From JBAXTZ01 sp041666525 (GTDB lineage Bacteria; Bacillota; Negativicutes; JBAXTZ01), in the NCBI GenBank assembly GCA_041666525.1, contig JBAYGT010000031.1, positions 1 to 13,916 of the forward strand: DNA of 13,916 nt, written 5' to 3'. Below, one piece after another: positions 1-8,193 of the stretch. The translations under genes and the position numbers were made by a program. The notes under the pieces were generated by a model. The model saw nothing but the letters and a program-made list of their open reading frames with translations. It was not told the DNA's origin and ran no database searches. Within the stretch, counting starts at the first letter, position 1. The number at the start of each line of letters is the position of its first letter.

Positions 1-13
1 AGGGCTTGACTTA
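1..13 (+). rRNA. 23S rRNA, extreme 3' end (partial)
   Basis: The first bases, AGGGCTTGACTTA, match the usual last bases of 23S rRNA in Firmicutes, where the 3' end pairs with the 5' end of the molecule. The gene is cut by the window edge. The spacer of about 90 bases up to the 5S gene holds no tRNA that I can see. The exact 3' end is estimated. Confidence 0.6.
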
Positions 14-102
14 TCAAGCGCTCGAATACAAATCTCAAACATTTACTCGATGTTTATCACATTTTCTCTATCCAGTTTTCAGGGCGTAAAGCACTGAGGA
101 TA

Positions 103-218
103 TCCGGTGGTTAGGCGGAGGGGCTCCACCTGTTCCCATTCCGAACACAGTAGTTAAGCCCTCTTGCGCTGATGGTACTTGGCTGGTAACGGCCCGGGAG
201 AGTATGTCGCTGCCGGTT
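103..218 (+). rRNA. rrf: 5S ribosomal RNA
   Basis: This is a complete 5S rRNA of about 116 bases. The ends pair as helix I (CCGGTGG at 104-110 with CTGCCGG at 210-216, with two G-U pairs). The conserved loop with CCGAACACAG lies near 139-148, and GATGGTACTT of helix IV/V lies near 171-180. It sits just downstream of the 23S tail, as expected for the last gene of an rrn operon. The mature ends may differ by one or two bases. Confidence 0.95.
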
Positions 219-221
219 TCT

Positions 222-258
222 AAAAAAGCACACTTCAATAAGAAGTGTGCTTTTTTTT
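222..258 (+). terminator. rrn operon terminator
   Basis: A hairpin with arms GCACACTTC (228-236) and GAAGTGTGC (242-250), loop AATAA, is followed by eight T. The run of A before the left arm extends the stem. It directly follows the 5S gene and is a typical intrinsic terminator. Confidence 0.92.
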
Positions 259-288
259 ATTTCAAACAGCTAATTCGTTCCGTGATTG

Positions 289-297
289 TGGTATAAT
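289..297 (+). promoter_or_regulatory. extended -10 promoter for the exported-protein gene
   Basis: TGGTATAAT is a perfect extended -10 element (TGn then TATAAT). No good -35 hexamer is seen 17 bases upstream, which fits the extended -10 class. A start near 304 would give a leader of only about 16 bases, carrying just the GGAGGG ribosome site at 310-315. Confidence 0.6.
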
Positions 298-319
298 GCC
301 GTAAGAAGTGGAGGGAAAA

Positions 320-838
320 ATGATAAAAAAACTTAGTTTTATGATGTTTGTGCTGATGTTTGTTTTTGTGGCAGTTTTCTCCGGATATTCATCAACTATT
401 GCAGCTGCCGGTACCTTGAATGCCGGAACGCCAGTTTATTGTACGCTCGCTACTGATATTTCTTCCTATGGTTCGAATGACAAGAGCGGTCAATTGATTC
501 GGTTTACGACAAGCCAAGATGTAATTGTCAATGGGGTTGTTGCAATTCCCAGAGGAACTGGCGGTACGTTAAATATCTTACAATCACAACACGCGACGAG
601 CATCGGGCGGCCGGGTGAAATTATTTATACAGGTACTTACATTTTACTTGGAGACAAAACTATTCCGATACAGTATTCTAATTCTGTGCAAGGGTCGAGT
701 AATATGGTGCTGTCTATTGTCAGCATAGTTATTTTGCCTTTCGGAATAATTTGGGGTTGGTTTATTAATGGTGATGAGGCGACTGTGAAGGCCGGTACGC
801 AATTTACGGTAACCGTTGCACAAAATACAGCAATTTAG
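320..838 (+). CDS. small exported protein of unknown function
   Basis: This gene encodes 172 residues. The start is taken at the ATG at 320 because GGAGGG lies five bases upstream; a GTG at 308 would overlap that site. Residues 1-30 form a signal peptide: a lysine-rich start, a long hydrophobic core rich in F, V and M, then small residues (STIAAAG). The mature part begins with a run of the type 'AGTPVYCTLATDISS' and a central part with 'VIVNGVVAIPRGT' and 'GRPGEI', suggesting a beta-rich domain. It resembles uncharacterised secreted proteins that share a 'val-x-gly-x-val-x-ile-pro-x-gly-thr' pattern. A hydrophobic segment near residues 136-151 (MVLSIVSIVILPFGIIWGW) interrupts the domain and may be membrane-associated. 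The final part, 'AGTQFTVTV', is again beta-like. It is a single-gene unit between the rrn operon and a bidirectional terminator. The function is unknown. Confidence 0.85.
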   Translation: MIKKLSFMMFVLMFVFVAVFSGYSSTIAAAGTLNAGTPVYCTLATDISSYGSNDKSGQLIRFTTSQDVIVNGVVAIPRGTGGTLNILQSQHATSIGRPGEIIYTGTYILLGDKTIPIQYSNSVQGSSNMVLSIVSIVILPFGIIWGWFINGDEATVKAGTQFTVTVAQNTAI

Positions 839-853
839 TTTTGAACTAATTAC

Positions 854-898
854 AATAATAGCCCGGTATGAGCGCCACGCTCACACCGGGCTATTATT
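854..898. terminator. bidirectional terminator between convergent genes
   Basis: A long inverted repeat has an outer 14-base-pair stem (854-867 with 885-898), one mismatch, then an inner 6-base-pair stem (869-874 with 878-883) around a 3-base loop. The outer AATAAT/ATTATT ends supply U-rich sequence on both strands. It lies between the convergent exported-protein and tex genes and can serve both. Confidence 0.85.
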
Positions 899-912
899 AT
901 TTACCAATCAAA

Positions 913-3222
913 TTACTTTTTGCCGAATTTACTTAGCAACGCGCTGAAATCGGTCTGCTTAGGTTCGGCGGGTTTTAGCGGTTGATTGTTGTTGATTGGA
1001 CGTGGTTGAAAATTGCGATTATCGCGGTTTGGTTGTTGTTGTGCCGGTTTGGTTTCACGAGCCTGCTTCAGGCTGAGTGCGATACGTTTGCGCGCCTCAT
1101 CGACACCAAGAACCAGGCATTCAACGATGTCACCGATGCTGACAATGTCTAAGGCGTGATTAAAGCGCTTATAAGACAGTTCACTCTTGTGAATCAGCCC
1201 GTTGATTTTAACGCCGATGTCCACGAATACACCAAAATCGGTAATGTTGTGAACAGTGCCGGTAACCAGCGAGCCGGTTTGAATATCACTTAGATTAGTG
1301 ATATTTTTGCGCGGCTGCGGTGCCGGCATATCTTCGCGCGGATCACGGCCGGGTTTGGAAAATGACTGCAGAATGTCGCGCACTGTTGGTTCACCAGCTG
1401 CCAGTTTGTCGGCGATAATTTTGGCCTCAGCGCCAGTAGCAGCCTGCTGAATGGCAGTAATTTTGTCTTTATTTTTCAAATCTTTTAAGCTATAACCCAA
1501 TTCAACTAATATTGTTTCGGCAAGCTTATAAGATTCCGGATGCACTGAGGTGTTATCAAGCGGATTACCGGATGACGCAACTCTTAGAAATCCCGCGCAC
1601 TGTACGAAAGCTGCCGGACCCAACCGGGCAACTTTCAACAACTGTTTACGTTCAGAGAACGAGCCGTTTTCAGTGCGGAATTTAACGATATTCTTGGCTA
1701 CAGCGGAATTGATTCCGGAAACATAAGACAGCAACGCCGATGATGCGGTGTTTAATTCAACACCGACATGGTTAACGCTCGACTCAACGACTGCCTGCAA
1801 ACTCTGTGCCAGTTCTTTTTGGTTGACATCGTGTTGATATTGACCAACGCCGATGGACTTTGGATCGATTTTTACCAACTCCGCCAACGGGTCCTGAATA
1901 CGTCGGGCGATTGAAACTGCGCCGCGAATCGAGACATCCAAATCGGGCAATTCTTCTTTGGCAAGCACTGATGCCGAATATACTGATGCACCGGCTTCGT
2001 TAACGATTAAATAATGTAATGTTGTCGGACATTCAGCGATACATTCGCTGACAAATTGCTCAGTTTCAAACGATGCTGTTCCATTACCGATAGTAATCAG
2101 GCTGACGCCGAACTGGGCAATTAATTTGAGGACTTTGGCTTTAGCCGAAGTTTTTGCATCGTCGCTCATGGTTACATAGATGGTGTCATACGCTAAGACA
2201 GCGCCTTGCGGATTAATGACGGCGACCTTGCAACCGGTACGATAACCAGGATCCAGGCCGATTATTGAATGACCAGACAGTGGCGCTTGCAGCAGCAGTT
2301 GCCGCAGGTTGCGTGAAAACACATTTATTGCCTGGGCTTCAGCTTTGTCGGTTAATGCACTGCGAATTTCTCTTTCCAGCGCCGGAAAAATCAAACGCTT
2401 ATAAGCGTCAGCAATAGCTTCGCGGATGGTTGTTTCGAATATTGACGGACGGAGTATCGATTTATTGCAGAGTAATTCAATCAAGGTTTCATGTGCTGTG
2501 GAAATTTTCAGTTTAAGCATTTCCTTGGTTTCACCGCGGTTAATCGCCAAAATCCGGTGCGAGGGAATTTGCTTTAGCGGTTCGCTAAATTCTTTGTAAT
2601 TGAGAAAATCTTTGCCAAGGTCCTCGGCAACAGTCATTTCGGCGGTAATCAGACCGTGCTGCCATAAATAGTCGCGCAGCAGTGAGCGGAAGTTGGCGTT
2701 GTCGGAAATCGTTTCGGCGATTATATCCATTGCGCCTTGAATAGCATCCTCAGCACTGTTTACACCAAGTTCCGGATTTATATATGGTTCTGCCAGGGAA
2801 ACGATGTCGCCAGTGGTGATTTCCTGAGCCAGCATAGTCAAAGCAAAGGGCTCCAAACCGCGTTCGCGAGCAATAATGGCGCGGGTACGTTTTTTTTGTT
2901 TATACGGCAGATAGAGATCTTCTAATTCAATCAATTTTGTGCAGGCATTTATTTGTAGCAATAATTCATCGGTCATTTTTCCTTGTTCTTCAATTGACGC
3001 AATAATTTCTTCCTGACGTTTGATGAAATTGCGCAAATATTGCAAGCGCTCTTCACAAGTGCGGATTTGCGTTTCGTCTAACTCGCCGGTGGCCTCTTTG
3101 CGGTAACGTGCGATAAATGGCATAGTATTTCCTTCGTCGAGTAGTCCGATTACCGCTTCGACCTGATTAATACGAATTGCCAGTTCCTTGGCGATGAGTG
3201 CGCTAATATCTTCTTTTTTCAA
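913..3222 (-). CDS. tex: RNA-binding transcription accessory protein Tex
   Basis: This is a 769-residue cytoplasmic nucleic-acid-binding protein, close to the usual Tex length of about 770-790. The N-terminal helical domain covers roughly residues 1-200, with 'MPFIARYRKEATGELDE' near 34-50. A YqgF/RNase H-like domain starts near 320 with 'GLDPGYRTG' (Asp324). Helix-hairpin-helix repeats lie near 490-560 ('LLSYVSGIN', 'LGPAAFVQCAGFL'). An S1 RNA-binding domain lies near 648-718 ('GTVHNITDFGVFVDIG'). The last 45 or so residues are a flexible tail rich in Asn, Gln and Pro that ends in 'LLSKFGKK'. The start is a TTG with AAGGATGG six bases upstream; no in-frame ATG fits. Tex proteins bind RNA and affect transcription and virulence genes in several bacteria, but their precise role is not settled. 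The gene has its own promoter and terminator. Confidence 0.97.
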   Translation of the reverse strand: MKKEDISALIAKELAIRINQVEAVIGLLDEGNTMPFIARYRKEATGELDETQIRTCEERLQYLRNFIKRQEEIIASIEEQGKMTDELLLQINACTKLIELEDLYLPYKQKKRTRAIIARERGLEPFALTMLAQEITTGDIVSLAEPYINPELGVNSAEDAIQGAMDIIAETISDNANFRSLLRDYLWQHGLITAEMTVAEDLGKDFLNYKEFSEPLKQIPSHRILAINRGETKEMLKLKISTAHETLIELLCNKSILRPSIFETTIREAIADAYKRLIFPALEREIRSALTDKAEAQAINVFSRNLRQLLLQAPLSGHSIIGLDPGYRTGCKVAVINPQGAVLAYDTIYVTMSDDAKTSAKAKVLKLIAQFGVSLITIGNGTASFETEQFVSECIAECPTTLHYLIVNEAGASVYSASVLAKEELPDLDVSIRGAVSIARRIQDPLAELVKIDPKSIGVGQYQHDVNQKELAQSLQAVVESSVNHVGVELNTASSALLSYVSGINSAVAKNIVKFRTENGSFSERKQLLKVARLGPAAFVQCAGFLRVASSGNPLDNTSVHPESYKLAETILVELGYSLKDLKNKDKITAIQQAATGAEAKIIADKLAAGEPTVRDILQSFSKPGRDPREDMPAPQPRKNITNLSDIQTGSLVTGTVHNITDFGVFVDIGVKINGLIHKSELSYKRFNHALDIVSIGDIVECLVLGVDEARKRIALSLKQARETKPAQQQPNRDNRNFQPRPINNNQPLKPAEPKQTDFSALLSKFGKK

Positions 3223-3234
3223 AGTTGTCCATCC

Positions 3235-3264
3235 TTATCAATAATTTTGCTTCACAATTATAAT
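3235..3264 (+). promoter_or_regulatory. possible promoter for oppA-like gene, overlapping the tex promoter
   Basis: The core ATTATAAT (3257-3264) also reads TATAAT on the plus strand (3259-3264). A weak -35, TTATCA (3235-3240), lies 18 bases upstream. If it is used, divergent transcription of tex and the oppA-like gene would share one -10 core, and the plus transcript would begin near 3271 with a leader of about 140 bases. A second candidate -10, TAGAAT at 3331-3336 preceded by TG, lies further downstream without a good -35. Confidence 0.3.
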
Positions 3265-3285
3265 CTGTTTACAGCATTTTGGCAA
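3257..3285 (-). promoter_or_regulatory. sigma-70-type promoter for tex
   Basis: On the minus strand, TTGCCA (3280-3285) and a perfect TATAAT (3257-3262) are exactly 17 bases apart. This matches the housekeeping consensus and lies about 35 bases before the TTG start of tex. Confidence 0.75.
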
Positions 3286-3297
3286 AAGTAAAAAAAA

Positions 3298-3381
3298 TCA
3301 TTGCGCGGACAGGTGATTACTGGTATTGTGTAGAATAATACTTTCAGAATAACGCTGGGCTGAAAGTTGATGGCGCAATGA
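3298..3381 (+). promoter_or_regulatory. possible structured leader upstream of oppA-like gene
   Basis: A perfect 9-base inverted repeat, TCATTGCGC (3298-3306) and GCGCAATGA (3373-3381), encloses an 8-base-pair hairpin, ACTTTCAG (3340-3347) and CTGAAAGT (3360-3367), with a 12-base loop. A short GTATT/AATAC stem (3323-3327 with 3337-3341) is also possible, but it competes for two bases. Together these could form a three-way junction in the 5' leader, or the repeats could be a protein-binding site in DNA. I do not recognise a known riboswitch or T-box in it. Confidence 0.35.
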
Positions 3382-3412
3382 ATTTGTATATGTGTTTAAT
3401 TTTGGAGGAGCT

Positions 3413-5014
3413 ATGATAAATAAGACTATTTTACTGCTGACGCTGGTTGTGCTCGGGTTAGTTATGACTGCAGCCGGGGGCTGCGGCAAAAAAAGTGATG
3501 ATACACTGTTGCGCTGGGCGGTGAGCAATGAGCCGGGAACGCTCGATCCGCGAAAATCCGAAGGCACACCCGAAGGATTGATTCTGTTTCAACTGTTTGA
3601 AGGATTGGTAACGGAAAACGCTAAAGGTGAAATAGTACCGGCCGCGGCCGAAACTTGGGACGTATCCGCCGACGGAACGACTTACACCTTTCATTTGCGT
3701 GACGGCTTAAAATGGGGGAATGGTGATCCGCTCTCGGCGCACGATTTCGAATGGACTTGGAAATCAACCCTTGATCCGAAAACCGGCAGTAATTACACAG
3801 AGACATTATATTTCATCAAGGGCGCAGAAAATTATAATAAAGGTACCGGCACTGCCGGGCAGGTTGGAGTTAAAGCGATTGATGACCGGACGCTGGTGGT
3901 GACATTGAATGCCGCGTTACCGTTTTGGTTATACATTGTCGGTACAAATAGCAAATATTTGCCGGTCAACAGCAAGCTCGCGCAAGGCAATCCGAAATGG
4001 AGCGATGACATTAGCAAATACGATAGCAATGGGCCATTTTTGTTAACTGAGTGGAAACATAATTCGAAAATCAGCTTCAAGAAAAATCCGAATTATTGGA
4101 ACAAAGCTGTTGTCAAAATGGAGAAAGTTGATGCCGCGATTATCGAGAACAAGCAGACGGCGCTGACAATGTTTCAGAGTGGAAAACTGGACGCTTCTGA
4201 AGCCGGCTTCCCTTCAAGCGAAGCAAAAAAATTGATTGCCAGCGGCGAATATATCAAGTATCCGTTGTTATATACTTATTACATTTCTTTTAACCGGGCA
4301 GTAAAGCCATTGGATGATGTCCGGGTGCGTGAAGCATTAGCGCTGGCGCTGGACCGGCAAAAAATCTGTGCTATCAGTCAAACCGGGGCGATGCAGCCGG
4401 CGTTTGCCATGGTGTCCCATGGTTGTCTGGATACGAGTACCGGTAAAGATTTCCGTGCGGAAAACGGCGCGCTATTTTCCGAAGATGTGCAGCGGGCGAA
4501 AAAGCTGCTAGCCGGGGCGGGCTATCCCGATGGCAAAGGTTTTCCCAAGTTGCAGTATTTGTATCACACTACTGAAACAAATAAACAAATCGCCGAAATT
4601 ATGCAGGAAATGTGGAAGAAGAATCTTGGCATTGACATCGAGATGACCAATCAGGAATTTAAGGTGTATGTTCAAACCGTGCAAAAAATGGATTATCAGA
4701 TTGCCCGCTGCGGTTGGTACGGTGATTATCCCGACCCGCTGACATTCCTGAATATTTTTGTAACCGGCAATGGTCAGAACCGTTCGCGGTATAGCAATGA
4801 CGCTTATGATATGCTGATCAATACTGCGATCACCTCGACTGACGGTGCGGTGCGTTTTGCAGCGATGAAACAAGCCGAAGCAATGCTAATCAAAGACATG
4901 CCGGTTGCGCCGATATACTTTGATCAGACGGGAACGCTACGATCACCGCGGGTTAAGGGCATAATTTATGATCCGACCGAGCTGGTGCTGCTGCGTGAAG
5001 CGTATTTTGAGTAA
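3413..5014 (+). CDS. oppA: oligopeptide ABC transporter substrate-binding lipoprotein
   Basis: This is a 533-residue peptide-binding protein of the SBP_bac_5 (OppA/DppA) family. The start at 3413 has GGAGG four bases upstream (3404-3408); a GTG at 3392 would include that site. A hydrophobic signal sequence ends in 'TAAGGC', so Cys24 is the likely lipidated residue; the residue at -3 is Ala rather than the usual Leu. The N-terminal family pattern is clear: 'NEPGTLDPRKSEG', then 'AAETWDVSADGTTYTFHLRD' and 'GLKWGNGDP'. Near the middle, 'YYISFNRAVKPLDDVRVREA' is also typical. Such proteins capture peptides outside the membrane and pass them to an ABC permease. No oppB, C, D or F gene is adjacent, and a terminator follows at once, so this is an orphan binding protein that must share a permease encoded elsewhere. 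The exact ligand cannot be read; murein peptides or other oligopeptides are possible. Confidence 0.93.
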   Translation: MINKTILLLTLVVLGLVMTAAGGCGKKSDDTLLRWAVSNEPGTLDPRKSEGTPEGLILFQLFEGLVTENAKGEIVPAAAETWDVSADGTTYTFHLRDGLKWGNGDPLSAHDFEWTWKSTLDPKTGSNYTETLYFIKGAENYNKGTGTAGQVGVKAIDDRTLVVTLNAALPFWLYIVGTNSKYLPVNSKLAQGNPKWSDDISKYDSNGPFLLTEWKHNSKISFKKNPNYWNKAVVKMEKVDAAIIENKQTALTMFQSGKLDASEAGFPSSEAKKLIASGEYIKYPLLYTYYISFNRAVKPLDDVRVREALALALDRQKICAISQTGAMQPAFAMVSHGCLDTSTGKDFRAENGALFSEDVQRAKKLLAGAGYPDGKGFPKLQYLYHTTETNKQIAEIMQEMWKKNLGIDIEMTNQEFKVYVQTVQKMDYQIARCGWYGDYPDPLTFLNIFVTGNGQNRSRYSNDAYDMLINTAITSTDGAVRFAAMKQAEAMLIKDMPVAPIYFDQTGTLRSPRVKGIIYDPTELVLLREAYFE

Positions 5015-5020
5015 ACACTA

Positions 5021-5065
5021 AAAAAAGCGGTCTTGAATTCGATTGAATTCAAGACCGCCTTTTTG
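5021..5065. terminator. bidirectional terminator between oppA-like gene and RND pump gene
   Basis: A perfect 14-base-pair stem (5027-5040 with 5045-5058) with a GATT loop is flanked by a run of A on the left and TTTTT on the right. It therefore works for both convergent genes. Confidence 0.92.
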
Positions 5066-5070
5066 TTAGC

Positions 5071-8000
5071 TTATTTCTTTTTGCTGAAAAATGCGTTAAT
5101 TCGTTCTATTACCACAAACAGCAACGGTATCAGGAAAATCCCCATCGCGGTCGCGAACAACATCCCGCCAACAACGGCTGTTCCCATAGCCGAGCGTGCT
5201 GCCGAACCGGCGCCGGTTGCCACCATCAACGGAACGCAACCGATGATGAACGCCAATGAGGTCATCAATATTGGCCGCAAACGCAGCTTCGAACTTTCAA
5301 TAGCGGCTTCAATTGCCGGCATTCCTTTGTCAACCCGGATTTTGGCAAATTCGACAATCAGGATTGCATTTTTGGCCGCCAAACCTACAAGCATTATCAG
5401 GCCGATCTGCATATAGATGCAGTTCTCGAAGTTTCGCATATATTGAAACGCGAACGCACCCAAAATTCCGGTTGGAACACTCAGTAGTACCGCGAATGGT
5501 ACACTCCAACTTTCGTATAAGGCTGCAAGGCAAAGGAACACGAAAACTATTGCCAGTGTGAAAATTACCGCCGTTTGGTTGCCGGCCTCTTTTTCTTCGC
5601 GACTCTGGCCAGCCCACACATAGGTATATGATCCAGTAAGAGTTTTGGCGGCGGCTTGTTCGAGTGCCGCCATTGCCTGTCCAGTGCTGTAGCCGGGCGC
5701 AGGGTTTGCGTTTACCGGCATTGAGCGGGAGCCGTTATAGCGGCTGACCATTGACGGAGCATTGATTTGTTTGGCTTTTAACAATGTATCCAACGATACC
5801 AGTCCGCCGGCACTGTTGCGAATAAAGAAGAACCGTGTCGCATCAATATCACTGCGGAATTCCGGTTCGGCTTGCATAACTACTTTGTAATTTCGGTCAA
5901 ACAAGGTGAAATCGTTTATTTCGAATCCACCCAGATAGGCCTGCATTGTCATAAACACGGCGTTCATCGGCAAATTCAAACTGTTAACTTTGTCGCGGTC
6001 AATTTCAAACTCATAGCTTGGGGTGTTCGTTTGAAAAGTTGAATAGACCATGCCGATTTCCGGACATTTGCGGGCCTCCTGGAGAAAGGCCGCAAGAACC
6101 GTCTGCATACCAGCCAGCGTATCGCCGCCGGTGTTTTCCAACATCAGCGATAATCCGCCAATTGAGCCCATACCCGGCAGTGCGGGTGGCGGGAACGCCA
6201 TCAACCGGCCTTGATAGGTGGTGCTGTCCATCATGTTTATTTCGGAAATAATCGATCCAACTTGTGTTTGCGCATTTGTACGATCATGCCAAGGATTTAA
6301 TCCGATAAATATTGTTCCACCGCTTGATTTCTGACCACTGCTTAATACATCATAACCACCGATGGAAAGGGCAGTATCGACACCCGGAAGCTTATTGATC
6401 TGATTCGATACAGTATCGAGGACTTTATTCGTCCGGGAAGTATTAGCCGCTTCCGGCAATGTAAGTGATCCAACCAAATAACCTTGATCTTCATCAGGCA
6501 CGAAACTTGCCGGAACAAGTTTGTTGAGAACCACTACGCCGATAACCACGATCAGCAGAAAAACAAGGCCTAGTTTGGCAAATTTTATGGTTTTAATTAC
6601 CCATTGGCCATATTTTTCTATTAGTGTGTCAAAAAATCTGTTGAATCCGTCAAAAAATCGGCCTAACCAACCTTTTGCCGCATTGGCGTCATACGGTTTC
6701 AACAACATCGAGCAAAGTGCAGGCGTGAGCGATAGTGCGACCACCGCTGACAGCGCCATAGAAACGGCAATCGTTAACGCAAATTGCCGGTACAGAATAC
6801 CGGTTGTGCCACCGAGGAACGCGACGGGGATAAATACTGACGCCAACACGAAAGCTATGGCAATAATCGGCGCCGATACTTCTTCCATGGCTCTTAACGC
6901 GGCTTCTTTTGGGCCTAATCCTGAATGGCGAATGTGATGTTCAACCGCCTCCACGACCACGATTGCGTCATCTACCACCAGTCCAATCGCCAGTACCATC
7001 GCAAAAAGCGTAAGGGTGTTGATTGAAAAACCAAGTATCAGGAAAGCGCCTAATGTTCCAATAAGCGAAACTGGTATGGCCAGCATCGGAATGAGTGTTG
7101 CCCGCCAACTATGTAAGAAGATAAAAACTACAATCAGCACCAGCAAAAAAGCGATTGCTAAAGTTTCGACAACTTCCTTGACTGATTCGCGCACGAAATT
7201 ACTGGAATCGATAATTATTTTTGATTTCATGTCGGCCGGGAAATGTTTCTCGGCATCAGCCATTACTGCTTTTACGTTGCTGATGGTTTCCAAAGCATTC
7301 GCATCGCTGGTCAGCAAAATGGAAAATCCGGCAACGGTGTGTCCGTCCATTTTAGGTTGAATGGCATAAGTTCTGTTGCCAAGTTCAACTTTTGCAATAT
7401 CTTTCATGCGGACAAATGAACCATTGGGGTTAGTGCGCACGATGATGTTTTCAAATTCGAGTTTGTCAACCAACCGGCCTTTGGTACGTGCTGCATACTG
7501 AAATTCCTGATTTGGCGCACCCGGTTGCATACCGATAGCGCCTGCCGGAGCCTGCACGTTTTGTTGAGTAACCGAATCGTAGACTTCACCTACAGTCAGC
7601 CCGAGTTGTAACATTCTATCCGGTTTCAACCACACCCGCATGGCGTAATCGGAGCCGAACTCCATTACTGAACCTACGCCCTTGACCCGCTTTATGGCAT
7701 CAACCACATAAATGCTGGCATAGTTTTTAAGAAATTTTAAGTCATAACTGTCGTTGGGTGAATAAAGTGCAAAAACCATGGCAATATCTTGCGATGATTT
7801 TTCCGTGGTAACACCGGTTTGCTGCACTTCTTGTGGCAGCGACGAGACTGCCTGAGCCACGCGGTTTTGTACCTGAACGGTTGCCATGTCGGCATTAACT
7901 TCAGGGGCAAATTGTACTGTCAAAGAGTAACTGCCCGAATCGGTGCTGAGCGAAGACATCGAAGTCATTCCCTCGATACCGTTTACTTGCTGTTCAATTA

Positions 8001-8190
8001 CCTGAGCAACAGTAGTGTCGACAATCTCGGCATTAGCGCCCATATATAAAGCGCTAACGGTAACTGTTGGTGGAGCTATCTGTGGATATTGCGCGATTGG
8101 CAGCTGAGTCAATGCAATAAGTCCGGCAAGCGAAATGATGATTGACAATACTATAGCAAAAACCGGACGGTTGATAAAAAATTTTGCCAT
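5071..8190 (-). CDS. RND multidrug efflux pump, inner-membrane subunit (AcrB/HAE1 type)
   Basis: This is a 1039-residue proton-driven exporter, near the usual 1030-1050 of AcrB-type pumps. It starts 'MAKFFINRPVFAIVLS', the standard first transmembrane helix. The proton-relay residues are in place: Asp407 and Asp408 in 'AIGLVVDDAIVVVEAV' and Lys940 in 'GLAAKNAILIVEFA', at the same numbers as in E. coli AcrB. The two large periplasmic loops lie between TM1 and TM2 and between TM7 and TM8. The protein is predicted to form a trimer in the inner membrane and drive drugs or other amphiphiles out through a membrane fusion protein and an outer-membrane channel. The ATG is three bases after the stop of the fusion protein gene, with AGGGAA upstream, so the two are translated together. 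A terminator follows, and no TolC-like gene is in the operon. The substrate range cannot be read. Confidence 0.97.
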   Translation of the reverse strand: MAKFFINRPVFAIVLSIIISLAGLIALTQLPIAQYPQIAPPTVTVSALYMGANAEIVDTTVAQVIEQQVNGIEGMTSMSSLSTDSGSYSLTVQFAPEVNADMATVQVQNRVAQAVSSLPQEVQQTGVTTEKSSQDIAMVFALYSPNDSYDLKFLKNYASIYVVDAIKRVKGVGSVMEFGSDYAMRVWLKPDRMLQLGLTVGEVYDSVTQQNVQAPAGAIGMQPGAPNQEFQYAARTKGRLVDKLEFENIIVRTNPNGSFVRMKDIAKVELGNRTYAIQPKMDGHTVAGFSILLTSDANALETISNVKAVMADAEKHFPADMKSKIIIDSSNFVRESVKEVVETLAIAFLLVLIVVFIFLHSWRATLIPMLAIPVSLIGTLGAFLILGFSINTLTLFAMVLAIGLVVDDAIVVVEAVEHHIRHSGLGPKEAALRAMEEVSAPIIAIAFVLASVFIPVAFLGGTTGILYRQFALTIAVSMALSAVVALSLTPALCSMLLKPYDANAAKGWLGRFFDGFNRFFDTLIEKYGQWVIKTIKFAKLGLVFLLIVVIGVVVLNKLVPASFVPDEDQGYLVGSLTLPEAANTSRTNKVLDTVSNQINKLPGVDTALSIGGYDVLSSGQKSSGGTIFIGLNPWHDRTNAQTQVGSIISEINMMDSTTYQGRLMAFPPPALPGMGSIGGLSLMLENTGGDTLAGMQTVLAAFLQEARKCPEIGMVYSTFQTNTPSYEFEIDRDKVNSLNLPMNAVFMTMQAYLGGFEINDFTLFDRNYKVVMQAEPEFRSDIDATRFFFIRNSAGGLVSLDTLLKAKQINAPSMVSRYNGSRSMPVNANPAPGYSTGQAMAALEQAAAKTLTGSYTYVWAGQSREEKEAGNQTAVIFTLAIVFVFLCLAALYESWSVPFAVLLSVPTGILGAFAFQYMRNFENCIYMQIGLIMLVGLAAKNAILIVEFAKIRVDKGMPAIEAAIESSKLRLRPILMTSLAFIIGCVPLMVATGAGSAARSAMGTAVVGGMLFATAMGIFLIPLLFVVIERINAFFSKKK

Positions 8191-8193
8191 CTA

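Noticed and set aside
3298..3412. T-box or other known riboswitch upstream of the oppA-like gene
   Set aside because: No T-box core sequence, no recognisable consensus of common riboswitches, and no terminator hairpin before the ribosome site; kept only as an unclassified leader.
5033..5416. Open frame of 127 codons on the plus strand
   Set aside because: It lies antisense to the RND pump gene and begins inside the terminator; the pump frame is fully conserved, so this is a shadow.
6521..6937. Open frame of 138 codons on the plus strand
   Set aside because: Antisense to the RND pump gene, with no ribosome site or recognisable domain.
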